From: Hondaea fermentalgiana | Lineage: Eukaryota > Sar > Bigyra > Thraustochytrida > Thraustochytriidae | Reading direction: 5' to 3' | NCBI GenBank assembly: GCA_014084085.1 | Contig: NPFB01000011.1 | Location: 278,708 to 342,707 of the forward strand | Length of the DNA: 64,000 bases | Shown here: one piece after another, positions 9,871-19,075 of the stretch | How the letters are laid out: every line of letters starts with the position of its first letter | How positions within the stretch are numbered: position 1 is the stretch's first letter | Position numbers and translations under genes: made by a program | The notes under the pieces: generated by a model | What the model saw: only the letters and a program-made list of their open reading frames with translations | Databases searched by the model: none | Told to the model about the DNA's origin: nothing

Positions 9871-10904
9871 CGAGCCGGCCGGCCCGAAGCCGTCGGCGAC
9901 CCGCGCGAGTGCGCGCCGCCCCGCGCCGCCGCCGCCGCCGCCGGTCCTCCTTGCACACGCCCTCAGCGCGCCTCTTCGCGCGAGCGCGCGAGTTCTTTTT
10001 GCTCCACCAAAACTTGATTGATGCGTTGTTGCTCTTCTTCACTGACATGGCAAGTTCGTCATTGCGCACCCGCCAACACTGGCAACAAGATGCGACGTTT
10101 TTCTTGCGTGTAGTCTACTACCACAAAAGAAAAAGAAAAAAGCACAGCGCCCCAGGTGAGCGTCCAAATCCCTGCAAGCATGGTGTCCATCCAAGAGCCT
10201 TGCAAGCAGTCAGGCAAAGAAGTTGTTCTTATTTGAGAACGTAAGATTTTTTGCATTCATTCTGCGTACGCATCCTTGAATCGATTCATCGATCCTCATG
10301 ATCGATCGCCTGGCGAGACGTCTTTGCATCGTAAATTTTACCTTTATGTGAGACGTGGATACTTTGTCGTTGATGTTTTCGAGTGAAGGGGAAAGATAGC
10401 AAAATTCTTTGGCTTTGTGCGCAGATTAACGAAGCTTCTTTTCGCGACAGAACCCGCGCAGGACGATCCGCCGTGATCTACTGCTCCATGTATGTCGCGC
10501 ACTCGGCTCTTTTGCATCAAAGTGAGTTCGACCCAGCCAAATTCGTCGATCAACAGGTCTTTTAATTGCGAGACGGACCGCCGATTGAATCACGCACGTG
10601 CTATAGCCATTTGTCGTATCATCATGATCTGTGTGCGCCTCGCGACTCCAGGCACACTCTCTCCGTTACGTGAATTGCGTGGCTTGGCCCGAAGCTCTGG
10701 GACGTGATCAACTTGAATAAGAAATTTTGTGAGTAAACCATGGGTAGTCAACAAGTGTATAGCAGCAGCAGCGACGAGAGCAAGATTCGCTTTCGTCAAT
10801 ACCCTCGTCATCCTTCGCGTGCAAGGGAGCCGAAAAGATGAAAAGAGAAAAAAGAGATAGCTTCAGGCGGCCAAAGAAAAAGAAGCTGAGCTCGAGCTTG
10901 ATTT

Positions 10905-11112
10905 TCTTCATGATGGGCCCGTACGGCGATGTGCCCATGCGTCAAGCAAAAAGGAAGTGCAAAATCAAAGGTCAAAATTTTTAAAATCGTGTTCTGCATG
11001 GGCCCAATTGGCGATGTGATCATGCGTCAAGCAAAAGGGAGCCGCAGAATCAAAGTTCAAGATTTGAGGAAGTTTCTGCTGGGCAACAATGGCGATATGC
11101 TCATGCGGGCCC
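10905..11112 (+). repeat. Imperfect tandem repeat, three units of about 81-87 bp
   Basis: Three related units begin near 10914, 11000 and 11081. The first two share GGGCCC-n4-GGCGATGTG-n3-ATGCGTCAAGCAAAA and a downstream AATCAAAG(G/T)TCAA. The third is shorter and more diverged (GGCGATATGCTCATGCGGGCC). Units two and three read through in one plus frame and resemble each other at protein level (GPIGDVIMRQ against GNNGDMLMRA). This may be a decayed coding repeat. Confidence 0.6.
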
Positions 11113-11169
11113 CGACCTTGACAGAGATCGAGCAGCCAGCTTGGATTTCGTAATATTTGCGTATGCGAT

Positions 11170-11735
11170 TATGGTCCTCGAGATCTTACGAGTGCATGAA
11201 CGGCATGTACCAAGAGATGCGCATATGAAAGGGATGGCCAACGTCCATTTTTGTGCTGCGGGGCGTTCTTGACGATGCTGCGCACCTTTTTCACCCTGTG
11301 TAACGGCGCCGGCTTCGCTAAGGAACGTATTGTACGGCATTTGGTCGCCAAGGATGCCGCAAAAGGTGACGCCTTTGGCGATTTCGAGCCATTCGCCGTA
11401 CTCGCTGCGCTAAAAGTCTTGCAGATCTTTGCCAAACTTACCCTCGATGTCTTTCGAGTTGTCAATTACCTTCTTCTCTCCTCAGCGGGCACGGGCTTGT
11501 GCCAAACCTCAGCCAGACCAAACTACGTAATGCGCTACGAGATTGCCTTGTACACCAGTACTCGTACACGACCAGCTGCCGTGCCAGGCTGTCGCCCTTT
11601 GACCCCTTGCTCTGTTCCCAGCCCATGCTACCGCTCCGCATGGCATGGTCTTCTACAAGTAAAGTAGCCTTGCTCATCACATTACGCCAGGATCCGTCCA
11701 GCCTGTTGTAATCGTAATCTGGAGGCGAGAACAAA
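11170..11735 (-). pseudogene. Broken relic of an unidentified protein-coding gene
   Basis: On the minus strand, protein-like sequence starts near 11735 (LFSPPDYDYNRLDGSW) and runs to VVYEYW near 11550. It then continues only after a frame change (GNLVAHYVVWSG) and passes three stop codons: TGA after WSG, TGA before GEKVIDNSKD, and TAG before RSEYGEWLEIAKG. It ends near MPYNTFLSEAG at about 11330. The ordered, non-repetitive composition differs from the low-complexity frames around it. The pattern is that of a decayed gene. I do not recognise the family. The upstream end merges into GT4 5' DNA, so the relic has no identifiable start. Confidence 0.4.
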
Positions 11736-11890
11736 TCTGCAACCTCGCGACCGACCGACCGACCGGCCGGCAGAGCAACCGACGAGTGAGCGGGCGAGGG
11801 ACGGGCTTGAGCGCGCGCGGACGCGAGCAGCGCACGTCCCGCGGGTGACGGCGCGGCTCTGCGACGAAAGCGGCAGCAGCTTGCAGAGGA

Positions 11891-13810
11891 ATGGGCAAGA
11901 AGAACAGCAAGGAGAGCACGACAGGCGCCATGGCGAGCACAACGTCGACCTCGTTCTTCTCGCCCCCCGAAGGCAAGCCCTTCCTCATTTACCAGTGCGG
12001 CACCAACAACTGGCAGCGCGAGGGCGAGTTCTCCCCCGGTACGTCCACCGCGCCGGCGCGGTAGCGCACCGCAGCACAGCGCTGCGCAGCGCCGTGCGGC
12101 CGCGCGCGATCCAAGGCGACGCGACGAGGCTGAGAAAGGTGGCAAATGGAAAGAGGGGTGTGTGCAGACTTGTCCTTTCGATCTTTTTGATCTTTCCTCT
12201 GCTTGGGCCGGCCGGCCTTGTTGTTTCCCTCATGTGGGCACAGCGAGCAAAGCTTCGCGTTTCTTGCTTGCGCACGGCGAGCGTCCCGCGTCGCCGTACT
12301 TACCTTGTGCGAGACGATCGAGGGGGAGACACAGAGGACGACCATAGGAAGGGAGGGGAAAACCACGTAACGGACGGAACACAGAACTAACGAATGGATG
12401 ATGATGATGACGATGCTGACGATGACGACGACGATGATGATGATGATGATGCCCCATTGACTGACGTACTGCGGCGTATCTACGACTTGACTTGGGGGGA
12501 AATTTAAAGGCAGCGGCATCCTGCATGAAGCGCATCACAATGCGTACATGGCCATGGAAGGTGTAAAGAGCTACAGCATTTACCCGAGCGAGCACCAGAG
12601 CCCGCACGAAGACCCCTATGTGGAGGTCTTCAAGCTGGAGCACCCGATCCCGATCTGTGAGTCGGCCTCGCCCGTGTCCTCGTACCGCTGGCATTCCATG
12701 AGCGAGGAGGAGTTCACCGCCTACACGAAGCGTCTGGAAGACACTGTTTATAACCAAATGGAGGCCGCCGAGGAGCGCGAAGGCACCAACTTTAGCTTGT
12801 GCATTGCCCATCACACCTTTACCAATCCGCTCGTCATGCGCAGAGTTCTTCAGCGCCGCAAGGAGGCCGGCAAGCCCCCCGCGGCGCTCGTCTGCTTCGT
12901 TCATGGCACGGCACTGAAAATGTACGTGCACGAGCGCGACCAGAAAAAGCCCGACGAATTTCCCATGCGCTTCCTGCCCATGATGAAGGACTCCGGCGTC
13001 TTTGACCCGTCCGACGACTGCAGCGTGCAAATCTGCTTTGCCATTAGCAACCAGCAGATTGATGCCTTCTTGGAAATCTTTTCCCCGTTTCCCAAGGATC
13101 GCGTGGTCATTTCGCCCAATGGTATCAACCAAGTCATCTTTCACCAACAAAAGGGATGCACCATCTCCAATACCCTCACCCAGTACCCTTCGTGGCACTA
13201 CGAGGGAAGTCCGCGCGAAAGCGTTACGATCGAGGCGGACAAGTACGAGCACGTGGTTGTCATGGTGAGCAAGTTTGCCGACTGGAAGCGCGTGCCGGCG
13301 CTCCTGTACGCGGCCAAGACCTACGAGTCGGACTTTGACGGCAAGGTTGCCACCGTTATTGTCGGGACTGGGCCCAAGGACGCCCAGGTCGAGCTCCAGG
13401 AACTCGCCTTTGGAGAGCTTGACCTGCAGCATACTTATTTCCTCGGTCCCCAGCCCCAACCCGAGCTCGCCAAACTGTACACCATCTCCTCGGTGGGCGT
13501 CTTCCCCTCCTACAAGGAGCCCTTCGGCATGGTTCTCATCGAGTGCATGGCCTGCGGTACGCCTGTCATTGGTGCAAACTCGGGCGGCCCCAAGGACTTC
13601 GTGGACCCCTCTGTCGGCACCCTCGTCGAGGAGACGGACGACCTTGAGGAGCTCGGCTCGCGCGTTTGCGTCGCCGTCAAGGACGCCATCAACGACGACT
13701 GGAAGGACGCGCGCACCGACGCCTGCAAAAAGCTTGTTTCGGAACGCTTTTCCGTCACCAAGCAGGTCACCGAGCTCCTTTCTGGAACTCGCGAGGCGCT
13801 CAGCATTTAA
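11891..13810 (+). CDS. GT4-family (retaining) glycosyltransferase, one intron
   Basis: Two exons, 11891-12038 and 12510-13810, encode 482 residues. The donor is CCCG|GTACGT and the acceptor TTTAAAG|GC. Joining restores the conserved run FSPGSGILHEAHH, which confirms the junction. The N-terminus after a short basic leader (MGKKNSKES) reads LIYQCGTNNWQREGEF, then GSGILHEAHHNAY, then HPIPICESASPVSSYRWHSM. The C-terminal half is a GT-B nucleotide-sugar domain with the E-x7-E motif in KEPFGMVLIECMACGTPVIG and a GGP loop. The intron (471 bp) contains a GAT/GAC microsatellite. No transmembrane segment or signal peptide is visible, so a cytosolic enzyme is likely. Donor and acceptor sugars cannot be deduced. 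Confidence 0.85.
12394..12452. repeat. (GAT/GAC)n trinucleotide tract inside the GT4 intron
   Basis: About 60 bp of GAT and GAC triplets lie within the intron, about 60-115 bp upstream of the inferred acceptor. Confidence 0.8.
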
Positions 13811-14350
13811 AAAGGGTTCTATGGAATGCTGCACTTCAAAGGTCCGTCGAACCAATGAACGAATCCATGCATGAATCTTGCATGAATCAGAAACTGACAG
13901 ACCACACAGCAAAGAGCCCAATATTAAAAGTCACTTTTCTTTCTCATGTCTTTTGGCAGTAGCAGCAAAGTCTCCTCAATCAATGATGGAGCCTTCTTGA
14001 CTTGACCCCGTCGGCTTCGCAGCAAGTGCTTGTGCTGGCGGCACGAGGAGATCTTCATTTCACGACTCCTGCTCTTGGTGAAGATCTCGTTCGGTTTGCT
14101 GAGGTTCTTACTTGATTTCGAGCTCGCAATTATTCGTTTACATGCGTGCGTGCGTGCGGGCGGGCGGGCGGGCGTGCATGCGTTGGTCCGTGGTCCGTCA
14201 TTACCAAGCGAGTTGCCGCCGGGGTCATCAATGCCGGGTTTTTTGATTTTGTTTTGACCCTTTTGCGAAAACCTCGTGCCGCAAGCAAAGGCGAAAGCGC
14301 CACTTGCAGACGAGACAAGACAGGAGAAGGCAAGGCAAGGCAAGAAGAGG
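13811..14350. other. Intergenic between GT4 and SURF1
   Basis: About 540 bp between two genes on the same strand. A TGCG/GGGC microsatellite lies at about 14143-14178. A short open stretch directly upstream of the SURF1 ATG has no ATG of its own. Nothing else is recognised. Confidence 0.5.
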
Positions 14351-15082
14351 ATGGCGACGCGACGCGGCGTGGACTGGCTTGGCCTCGGGCTCTTCGGCAG
14401 CCTCGCGGCCGGAACCTTTGGTCTTGGATCGTGGCAGGTGAAGCGCTACTTCTGGAAAGTTGATCTTGTCGAGGAGCGACGGCGCATGCTTGAACGCGAC
14501 GCTGTCCCGCTTGCGGAGGCTTCGCGGCCCTATGAGCGCGTGCGCTGCTCAGGCACCTTTGACTACGCGCAAAGCATGTTTGTTGGACCTCGAAGTGCAC
14601 CTGCGCACGGCGTCCAAGGCACTGGTGCGATGCAACCAAGCGGCTGGTATGTGGTCACCCCGTTCACCGACAAAGACTCGGGCAAACGCGTGCTTGTGAA
14701 CCGCGGATGGATCCCACGTGACCAGCAACAGCTCGCGCTTCAAGGTCTTGAAAAAGGACTCGACGCAGAGTCATTTGATGGCGTCCTGGCAAAGGCCGAG
14801 GAGGGCGGCACCTTTACACCAGACAAGCTCAGCAACGAATCTGTCGAGTATTTTCGCATGGATGTCGAGACCATGCGTGCTCAGCGAGGACTCCCTGAGA
14901 ATACACCTTTGGTCGAGCGTGTTCAGACGTCGCCTCAAGAGGCAACCATTATGCCACGACCCAAGGCCCCCGAGGACATGATGGTCTTTCAGGTCCATCC
15001 CATGACACACGTTGGATATGCGGCCACCTGGTACGGCCTTAGCGCTGCTGGTCTCTTTCTCATTCGCAAACGTTTCCTCTGA
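14351..15082 (+). CDS. SURF1: SURF1-like cytochrome c oxidase assembly protein
   Basis: A 243-residue inner-membrane protein of the SURF1 family, which helps insert heme a into Cox1 during cytochrome oxidase assembly. The typical hairpin is seen: one helix near the N-terminus (about 8-24, ending GLGSWQVKRYFWK) and one near the C-terminus (THVGYAATWYGLSAAGLF), with a soluble domain between. Family landmarks are YERVRCSGTFDY, MFVGPRS, GWYVVTPF and VLVNRGWIPRD. The start is the ATG at 14351 (A at -3, G at +4). Upstream in-frame sequence has no ATG. The presequence before helix 1 is very short, so import probably relies on MATRRG plus the helix. Confidence 0.93.
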   Translation: MATRRGVDWLGLGLFGSLAAGTFGLGSWQVKRYFWKVDLVEERRRMLERDAVPLAEASRPYERVRCSGTFDYAQSMFVGPRSAPAHGVQGTGAMQPSGWYVVTPFTDKDSGKRVLVNRGWIPRDQQQLALQGLEKGLDAESFDGVLAKAEEGGTFTPDKLSNESVEYFRMDVETMRAQRGLPENTPLVERVQTSPQEATIMPRPKAPEDMMVFQVHPMTHVGYAATWYGLSAAGLFLIRKRFL

Positions 15083-15750
15083 TGATCCTAAAAAATAGAC
15101 ACCTGCCTCTTAATCTTTTCTCTTACTTTGTCCGCAACTCAAACGTTGTAGTCTGAGGTTCAAAAGCAAAAAAAAGGGGCTGGCTGTCGACGTCAATCTC
15201 TGGCACGTGTGGTTGCCGGTTCCGCTTGCAGTCAAGTCGACAAAGTCTCTTGCTTCAATGCAGCCCTCACGACCAAAGATAGATCACCTTGATTACTACA
15301 GCCGCGATAGATTCGAGGCTGAACTGCACGCAAAACTCGCCAGAGTCGCATTGTGCAAAGCTCCTCGTCTGAGTGCACACCTTGTGTCTCCAACTCCGCA
15401 TCATCCGGGCAGCGTCTTCGCCAGCAGCATCATCGCCCCCCTCAGCTCGCGGTCCGCAGCGCCAGCGACGTCGCAGGGCCGTCGCGTCCTCTTTGCGTGG
15501 TCGCTGCTGCTGCGCCGCTGGCTTGCGCAGCTGCAGTGCAGTGCCGACGGCGAGCGACCGGGGAGCTCAAAGGGCGGCACGGGACGGTTTATGATGTGTG
15601 TCTGGCTCCTCCTTTCGGGAGCGGAACGGGGCGCGTGGTCCGACCTAGACAGGGAGGAAAGGCCTCTCTCGGCAAACCCAAATCACAAAGAGCAAGGCTA
15701 GCGGCACGGGAGGAGCGAGACAGCAGCAGCAAGGCGGGAGAGCAGGCAGG
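15083..15750. other. Intergenic between SURF1 and the hydratase gene
   Basis: About 670 bp. The 5' part is AT-richer, as expected for a 3' UTR. The 3' part is CAG/GCC-rich. No element can be named. Confidence 0.5.
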
Positions 15751-16566
15751 ATGACGTACCAGACGATCACGGTGGAGCGCGACGAGCGCGGCTGGGACGT
15801 GGTGACGTTGAACCGGCCCAAGAAGCTGAACGCGGTGAGCCCGCTGGTGATCACTGAGCTGCTCCAGTACTTTTCGGCGCTCGAGACCGACGAGTTGGTG
15901 ACCCACGAAAAGGGCGGCCCGTTCCCGCGCGCCATTATCCTCAAGGCGAACGGACGCGCGTTCTGCGCCGGCCTCGATCTCACTGAGGGCACCGACACGC
16001 TCAAGTCGGATGGCACGCACTTTTTCAATGTCCAGCGTCGCCTCGTGCAGATCGCCATGATTATGCGCCGGATCAAGCAGCCCATCATTTGCCTTGCGCA
16101 GGGCTCGGCAGCAGGCTTTGGTTTGGCGCTCACCCTCGCATCAGATGTGCGTCTCATCACCAAGGACTTTCGCTGCAACGTGGCCATGGCTAAGATTGGT
16201 CTCACCGGCGGCGACATTGGCATCTCTTACTTTTTGCCCCGTCTTGTGGGTCCCGGCGTTGCAGGAGAGATGATGATGACGGGCCGCTTCCTTCACGCGG
16301 AGCGCGCCTACCAGCTCGGCTTTGCGAACTCCATGCACGACACCTACGAGGACATGGTCAAGGCCGGCGAGGCCATGGCGGAGACCATGATCGAGACCAT
16401 GGCTCCCATGCCTCTCTTCCTTACCAAGGAGGCGCTCAATATTTCGCTCCAGGCTCCGAGTCTCCATAGCCAGATCGCTCTCGAGGACCGCCAGCAGCTC
16501 ATGTCGCTCAAAGACCCGGCCTTTCCCATTTACGTGCAAAAGGGATTCAAAAAGAGCAAGATCTAA
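15751..16566 (+). CDS. Enoyl-CoA hydratase/isomerase family protein, possible PTS1 (SKI)
   Basis: A 271-residue crotonase-fold protein. Visible landmarks: LNRPKKLNAVS near the N-terminus, the oxyanion-hole segment FCAGLDL, the second oxyanion segment GSAAGFGLALTLASD, and KIGLTGGDIGISYFLPRLVG. In the last, the active-site position is an aspartate in a GGD(I/V)G context rather than the Glu-rich pattern of classical hydratases. This is the arrangement of dienoyl-CoA isomerase and EchA12-like members, so double-bond isomerisation is as likely as hydration. The C-terminus is KKSKI; SKI is a non-canonical PTS1-like tripeptide, suggesting peroxisomal beta-oxidation alongside isocitrate lyase. There is no mitochondrial presequence. 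The ATG is preceded by a purine-rich leader. Confidence 0.9.
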   Translation: MTYQTITVERDERGWDVVTLNRPKKLNAVSPLVITELLQYFSALETDELVTHEKGGPFPRAIILKANGRAFCAGLDLTEGTDTLKSDGTHFFNVQRRLVQIAMIMRRIKQPIICLAQGSAAGFGLALTLASDVRLITKDFRCNVAMAKIGLTGGDIGISYFLPRLVGPGVAGEMMMTGRFLHAERAYQLGFANSMHDTYEDMVKAGEAMAETMIETMAPMPLFLTKEALNISLQAPSLHSQIALEDRQQLMSLKDPAFPIYVQKGFKKSKI

Positions 16567-16613
16567 AGATGTCTTGTTTACCTCCAGTTTGCCCTATATC
16601 TTTTCTCAGAATG

Positions 16614-17090
16614 CAATCATAAATCAAAATTCCACATCGTGTCGTGTCGTGTCGCTGTCACCTTTTTTGCCCTTTCGCAAATTCTGTCGCCGCACCAAAT
16701 TAGGTCTACGATTCTCCGCTTGTGCTCATGTTTAATAAAAAAAAAGGTTTCTTTCAAGGTCTCCGACTCCTTAGGTCAGCGAGTTCCTCGATGGTGCATA
16801 GGACGATTCGTCACTGCATTTAGATCGAAAAATGACTTGTTCGATCCAATTTCCTTTTACCTTTCCTAAAATATTCAATCATAAATCAAAATTTCACATC
16901 GTCTCGTGTCGTGTCGTGTCGTGTCGTGTCGTGTCGTGACGTTTTGCGGCGCTTTCACCTTTTTTACCTTTTTCGCAGATTCTGTCGCCGCGCCAGACTG
17001 GATCCACAATTTACCTCTTGTTCTCATGTTCAAAAACGTAGGCCTACTGTCGACGTCTGCGACATCTCAGGTCAGTGAGTCACTCGACGA
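16614..17090. repeat. Tandem duplication of about 255 bp spanning the 3' end of the next gene
   Basis: Two copies start at about 16614 and 16870. Both begin with CAATCATAAATCAAAATT and a GTGTC repeat, then share CACCTTTTTT, a TTCTGTCGCCGC block, a CTCATGTT block and a region near AGGTCAG. Copy two contains the last codons of the minus-strand gene (SDSLT then TGA). Copy one carries a mutated version of the same end (SLT then TAA). The GTGTC array is longer in copy two (about 8 units) than in copy one (about 3). Confidence 0.75.
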
Positions 17091-18317
17091 TGAGCCGTCA
17101 CTACTTTCGTCACTACTTTCTTCTTCGCTTTCGGAAACAGTACGCCGTCTCCTGCTTGTGGGCCTTTCCTTGCCTCTTGACCTGCTGGACGATGCCTCGA
17201 CATAATATGCTGGTGCCTTGCCTCGAGTTCGTTCCGATGTCGACGGTTTGACAACGCCAACAATCCCTTCGCGCTCAAGCACCTGCAGCACAGAGGAAAC
17301 CTTGCTCGGGCTTCCCAATCTGGTCTTTTGCGCAATCTCCTTGGCCGTGAAGGAACGTCGTCTCGAGCTCTTGGCATTCGTGAGGTATGAGCTAATTTTA
17401 CGTCGGAGCATTTCGCGCTCATCATCTGCAGCAACTTGGTCCAAATCTGCAATTGCAGCGTCCGAGGTGGACGCTGCGCCGTTTTCCTGTGATCTACGCT
17501 GGGGAGAACTTGGAGTGTGCGTGCTTTTGCCGCCAGTAAGCCTCGCAACGATATTGCGGGTTGACACACGTTTTTCAGGAAAACGCTGCTCATTTGCAAT
17601 TTCGCCAATGTCTCGCTCCGTCGAACTTTGCGTGGACCGACGGCTGACCGTCGTCGGAGCAGCAGCAGAATCATGCACCGGAAGCGTAGAGTCGGTTGCT
17701 GGAAGCGTAGAGTCCGTCGCTGGAAATGAAGAGTCTGTGTGATTCCTTTCGGCGCTGTCCACTGCTACAGCTTCGGCTGTTTCTGGCGCCATCTCTTCGC
17801 CAGTAACATCGTCGACTCCCTCGCCGGCGTTCGCTGCGCTGTCTTGCACGGTAACCGTCGCTTTTACAACATCTTGCGTTGCATTTTCTTCTGCATTTCC
17901 TATTGCTGGCTGAGGCTGCAAAAACGAGGATGATGGGGAAGGCGAAATTGCCGAAGAAGAAGAGGTGGAGGAGGAAGAAGTAGAGGCTAGTAATGAGACC
18001 CTAGGAGCCATGCCTGCAGGGACATGCGGGCTCAAGAAGTTGCTGGCGGAAAAAAGTGCGCTCTGTGTCTTCTCCATCGCTTCGAGCGCCTCGAGAGCCT
18101 TGTCCATGCTCTCTTTGTACTGAACACTCTGCGCACGTAGCTTGTCGAGATGGTTTAGAAATGCAATTGTCTCTGCCTGTTTCTCCCGTAAAGCCTGTAC
18201 CGTGGCTGCAAGGCCAGCAAGCGGGGCCGGGGCGCCGAGAAGGTTGGCGCTGGCATCATCCTCGACACGTCGACGCTTCGTGCCCTCGCCTCGAGACGCT
18301 GGCGGCCCGTTGTGCAT
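17067..18317 (-). CDS. Ser-rich protein with coiled coil and winged-helix-like C-terminus
   Basis: A 416-residue protein from the first ATG in frame at 18317. The frame is open further upstream (to beyond 18536) without an ATG, so an upstream exon is possible. A basic cluster TKRRRVEDD could be a nuclear localisation signal. A helical coiled-coil-like part follows (LREKQAETIAFLNHLDKLRA to ALEAMEKTQ), then a long Ser/Ala/Thr linker containing three copies of an 8-residue DSTLPATD-type repeat. The last 110 residues contain a segment (REMLRRKISSYLTNA to KAPAYYVE) with helix-helix-helix-hairpin layout, including AKEIAQKTRLGSPSKVSSVL and LEREGIVGVV, like a winged helix. The tail is SR/E-rich. A DNA- or RNA-binding nuclear role is inferred only. 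Confidence 0.65.
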   Translation of the reverse strand: MHNGPPASRGEGTKRRRVEDDASANLLGAPAPLAGLAATVQALREKQAETIAFLNHLDKLRAQSVQYKESMDKALEALEAMEKTQSALFSASNFLSPHVPAGMAPRVSLLASTSSSSTSSSSAISPSPSSSFLQPQPAIGNAEENATQDVVKATVTVQDSAANAGEGVDDVTGEEMAPETAEAVAVDSAERNHTDSSFPATDSTLPATDSTLPVHDSAAAPTTVSRRSTQSSTERDIGEIANEQRFPEKRVSTRNIVARLTGGKSTHTPSSPQRRSQENGAASTSDAAIADLDQVAADDEREMLRRKISSYLTNAKSSRRRSFTAKEIAQKTRLGSPSKVSSVLQVLEREGIVGVVKPSTSERTRGKAPAYYVEASSSRSRGKERPTSRRRRTVSESEEESSDESSDGSSSSDSLT

Positions 18318-19075
18318 CGCGTGAATTTTGCTGCTGCAGAGAGATGCCGGCTCTCCAGTCAAGCGATTCCTCGGCAGCTCGTTGTGTCGCGCCGCAGGTC
18401 TGGGCACGTCGCGCGCACCAGAGCGCTGAGTTGCAGCCTGAGTTAACGATTTGACCAATTGCGAAATCTTGTTCAACTTCTTCAGTCTCCTTGGTCTCAC
18501 GCACGGAGCTGCGAAGTCGATTCCTGCACCAGCCACAGCAGAAATGATCTTAGAGAGGCGTCTGCTGCTGACAGCGGTGCACGCGCGAACGCAAGCGATC
18601 CGACTCGAGCTTCGCTTCTATTGAAATACACGCGTGGCAAGCCTGGCACAGCCAAGAGCGCTTGCCATATTCCTCATCTTTGCAGCAGCAGCAGCAGCAG
18701 CAGCAGCAGCACGGCAAACTTGGCGCAAGGTTCGCGCCCAAGCGAAAAAGTGCCAGGCCCAGGATTGCGGAAATACAGCTCGCTAGCCAGCCAGCCGCGG
18801 CCGTCAGAGCTAAGAGCACGGGCGAAGGGGCGCGGGACCCAAGTGGACTTTGGTTCTGGTCCTGGCCAAGCGCTTGCCGCAACGGGGAGGAAACGAAAAG
18901 GGGGGTGCGCACCCCCCCCCCCCCCCCTCCTCCTTGTCATGGCGAGCAAGCAAAACGCGAACTCGGGCCTCGCCGCGCGACGCCACGCCACGCGACGCGA
19001 CGCGGAGAACAAGCGTCGAGGCGAGCCGAGGAAGGCGACGACGACCGGCAGGCCGGACGCCCGCGCGCAGACCTC
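18318..19075. other. Divergent promoter region with CAG and poly-C tracts
   Basis: About 760 bp between two divergently transcribed genes. It contains a (CAG)n run at about 18683-18712 and a run of 16 C at 18912-18927. Both flanking reading frames extend into it without an ATG. No core promoter element stands out. Confidence 0.5.

Larger units (their letters stand above)
9871..11890. other. Intergenic, about 2 kb, repeats and a gene relic
   Basis: This is the shared 5' side of the divergent propeller-like membrane gene and the GT4 gene. It is AT-richer than its surroundings between about 10050 and 11160. It contains the three-unit repeat and the broken minus-strand reading frame listed separately. 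I see no intact gene. Confidence 0.5.

Noticed and set aside
12230..13921. A 563-codon minus-strand open frame opposite GT4
   Set aside because: Antisense shadow of the conserved GT4 second exon, with no domain of its own.
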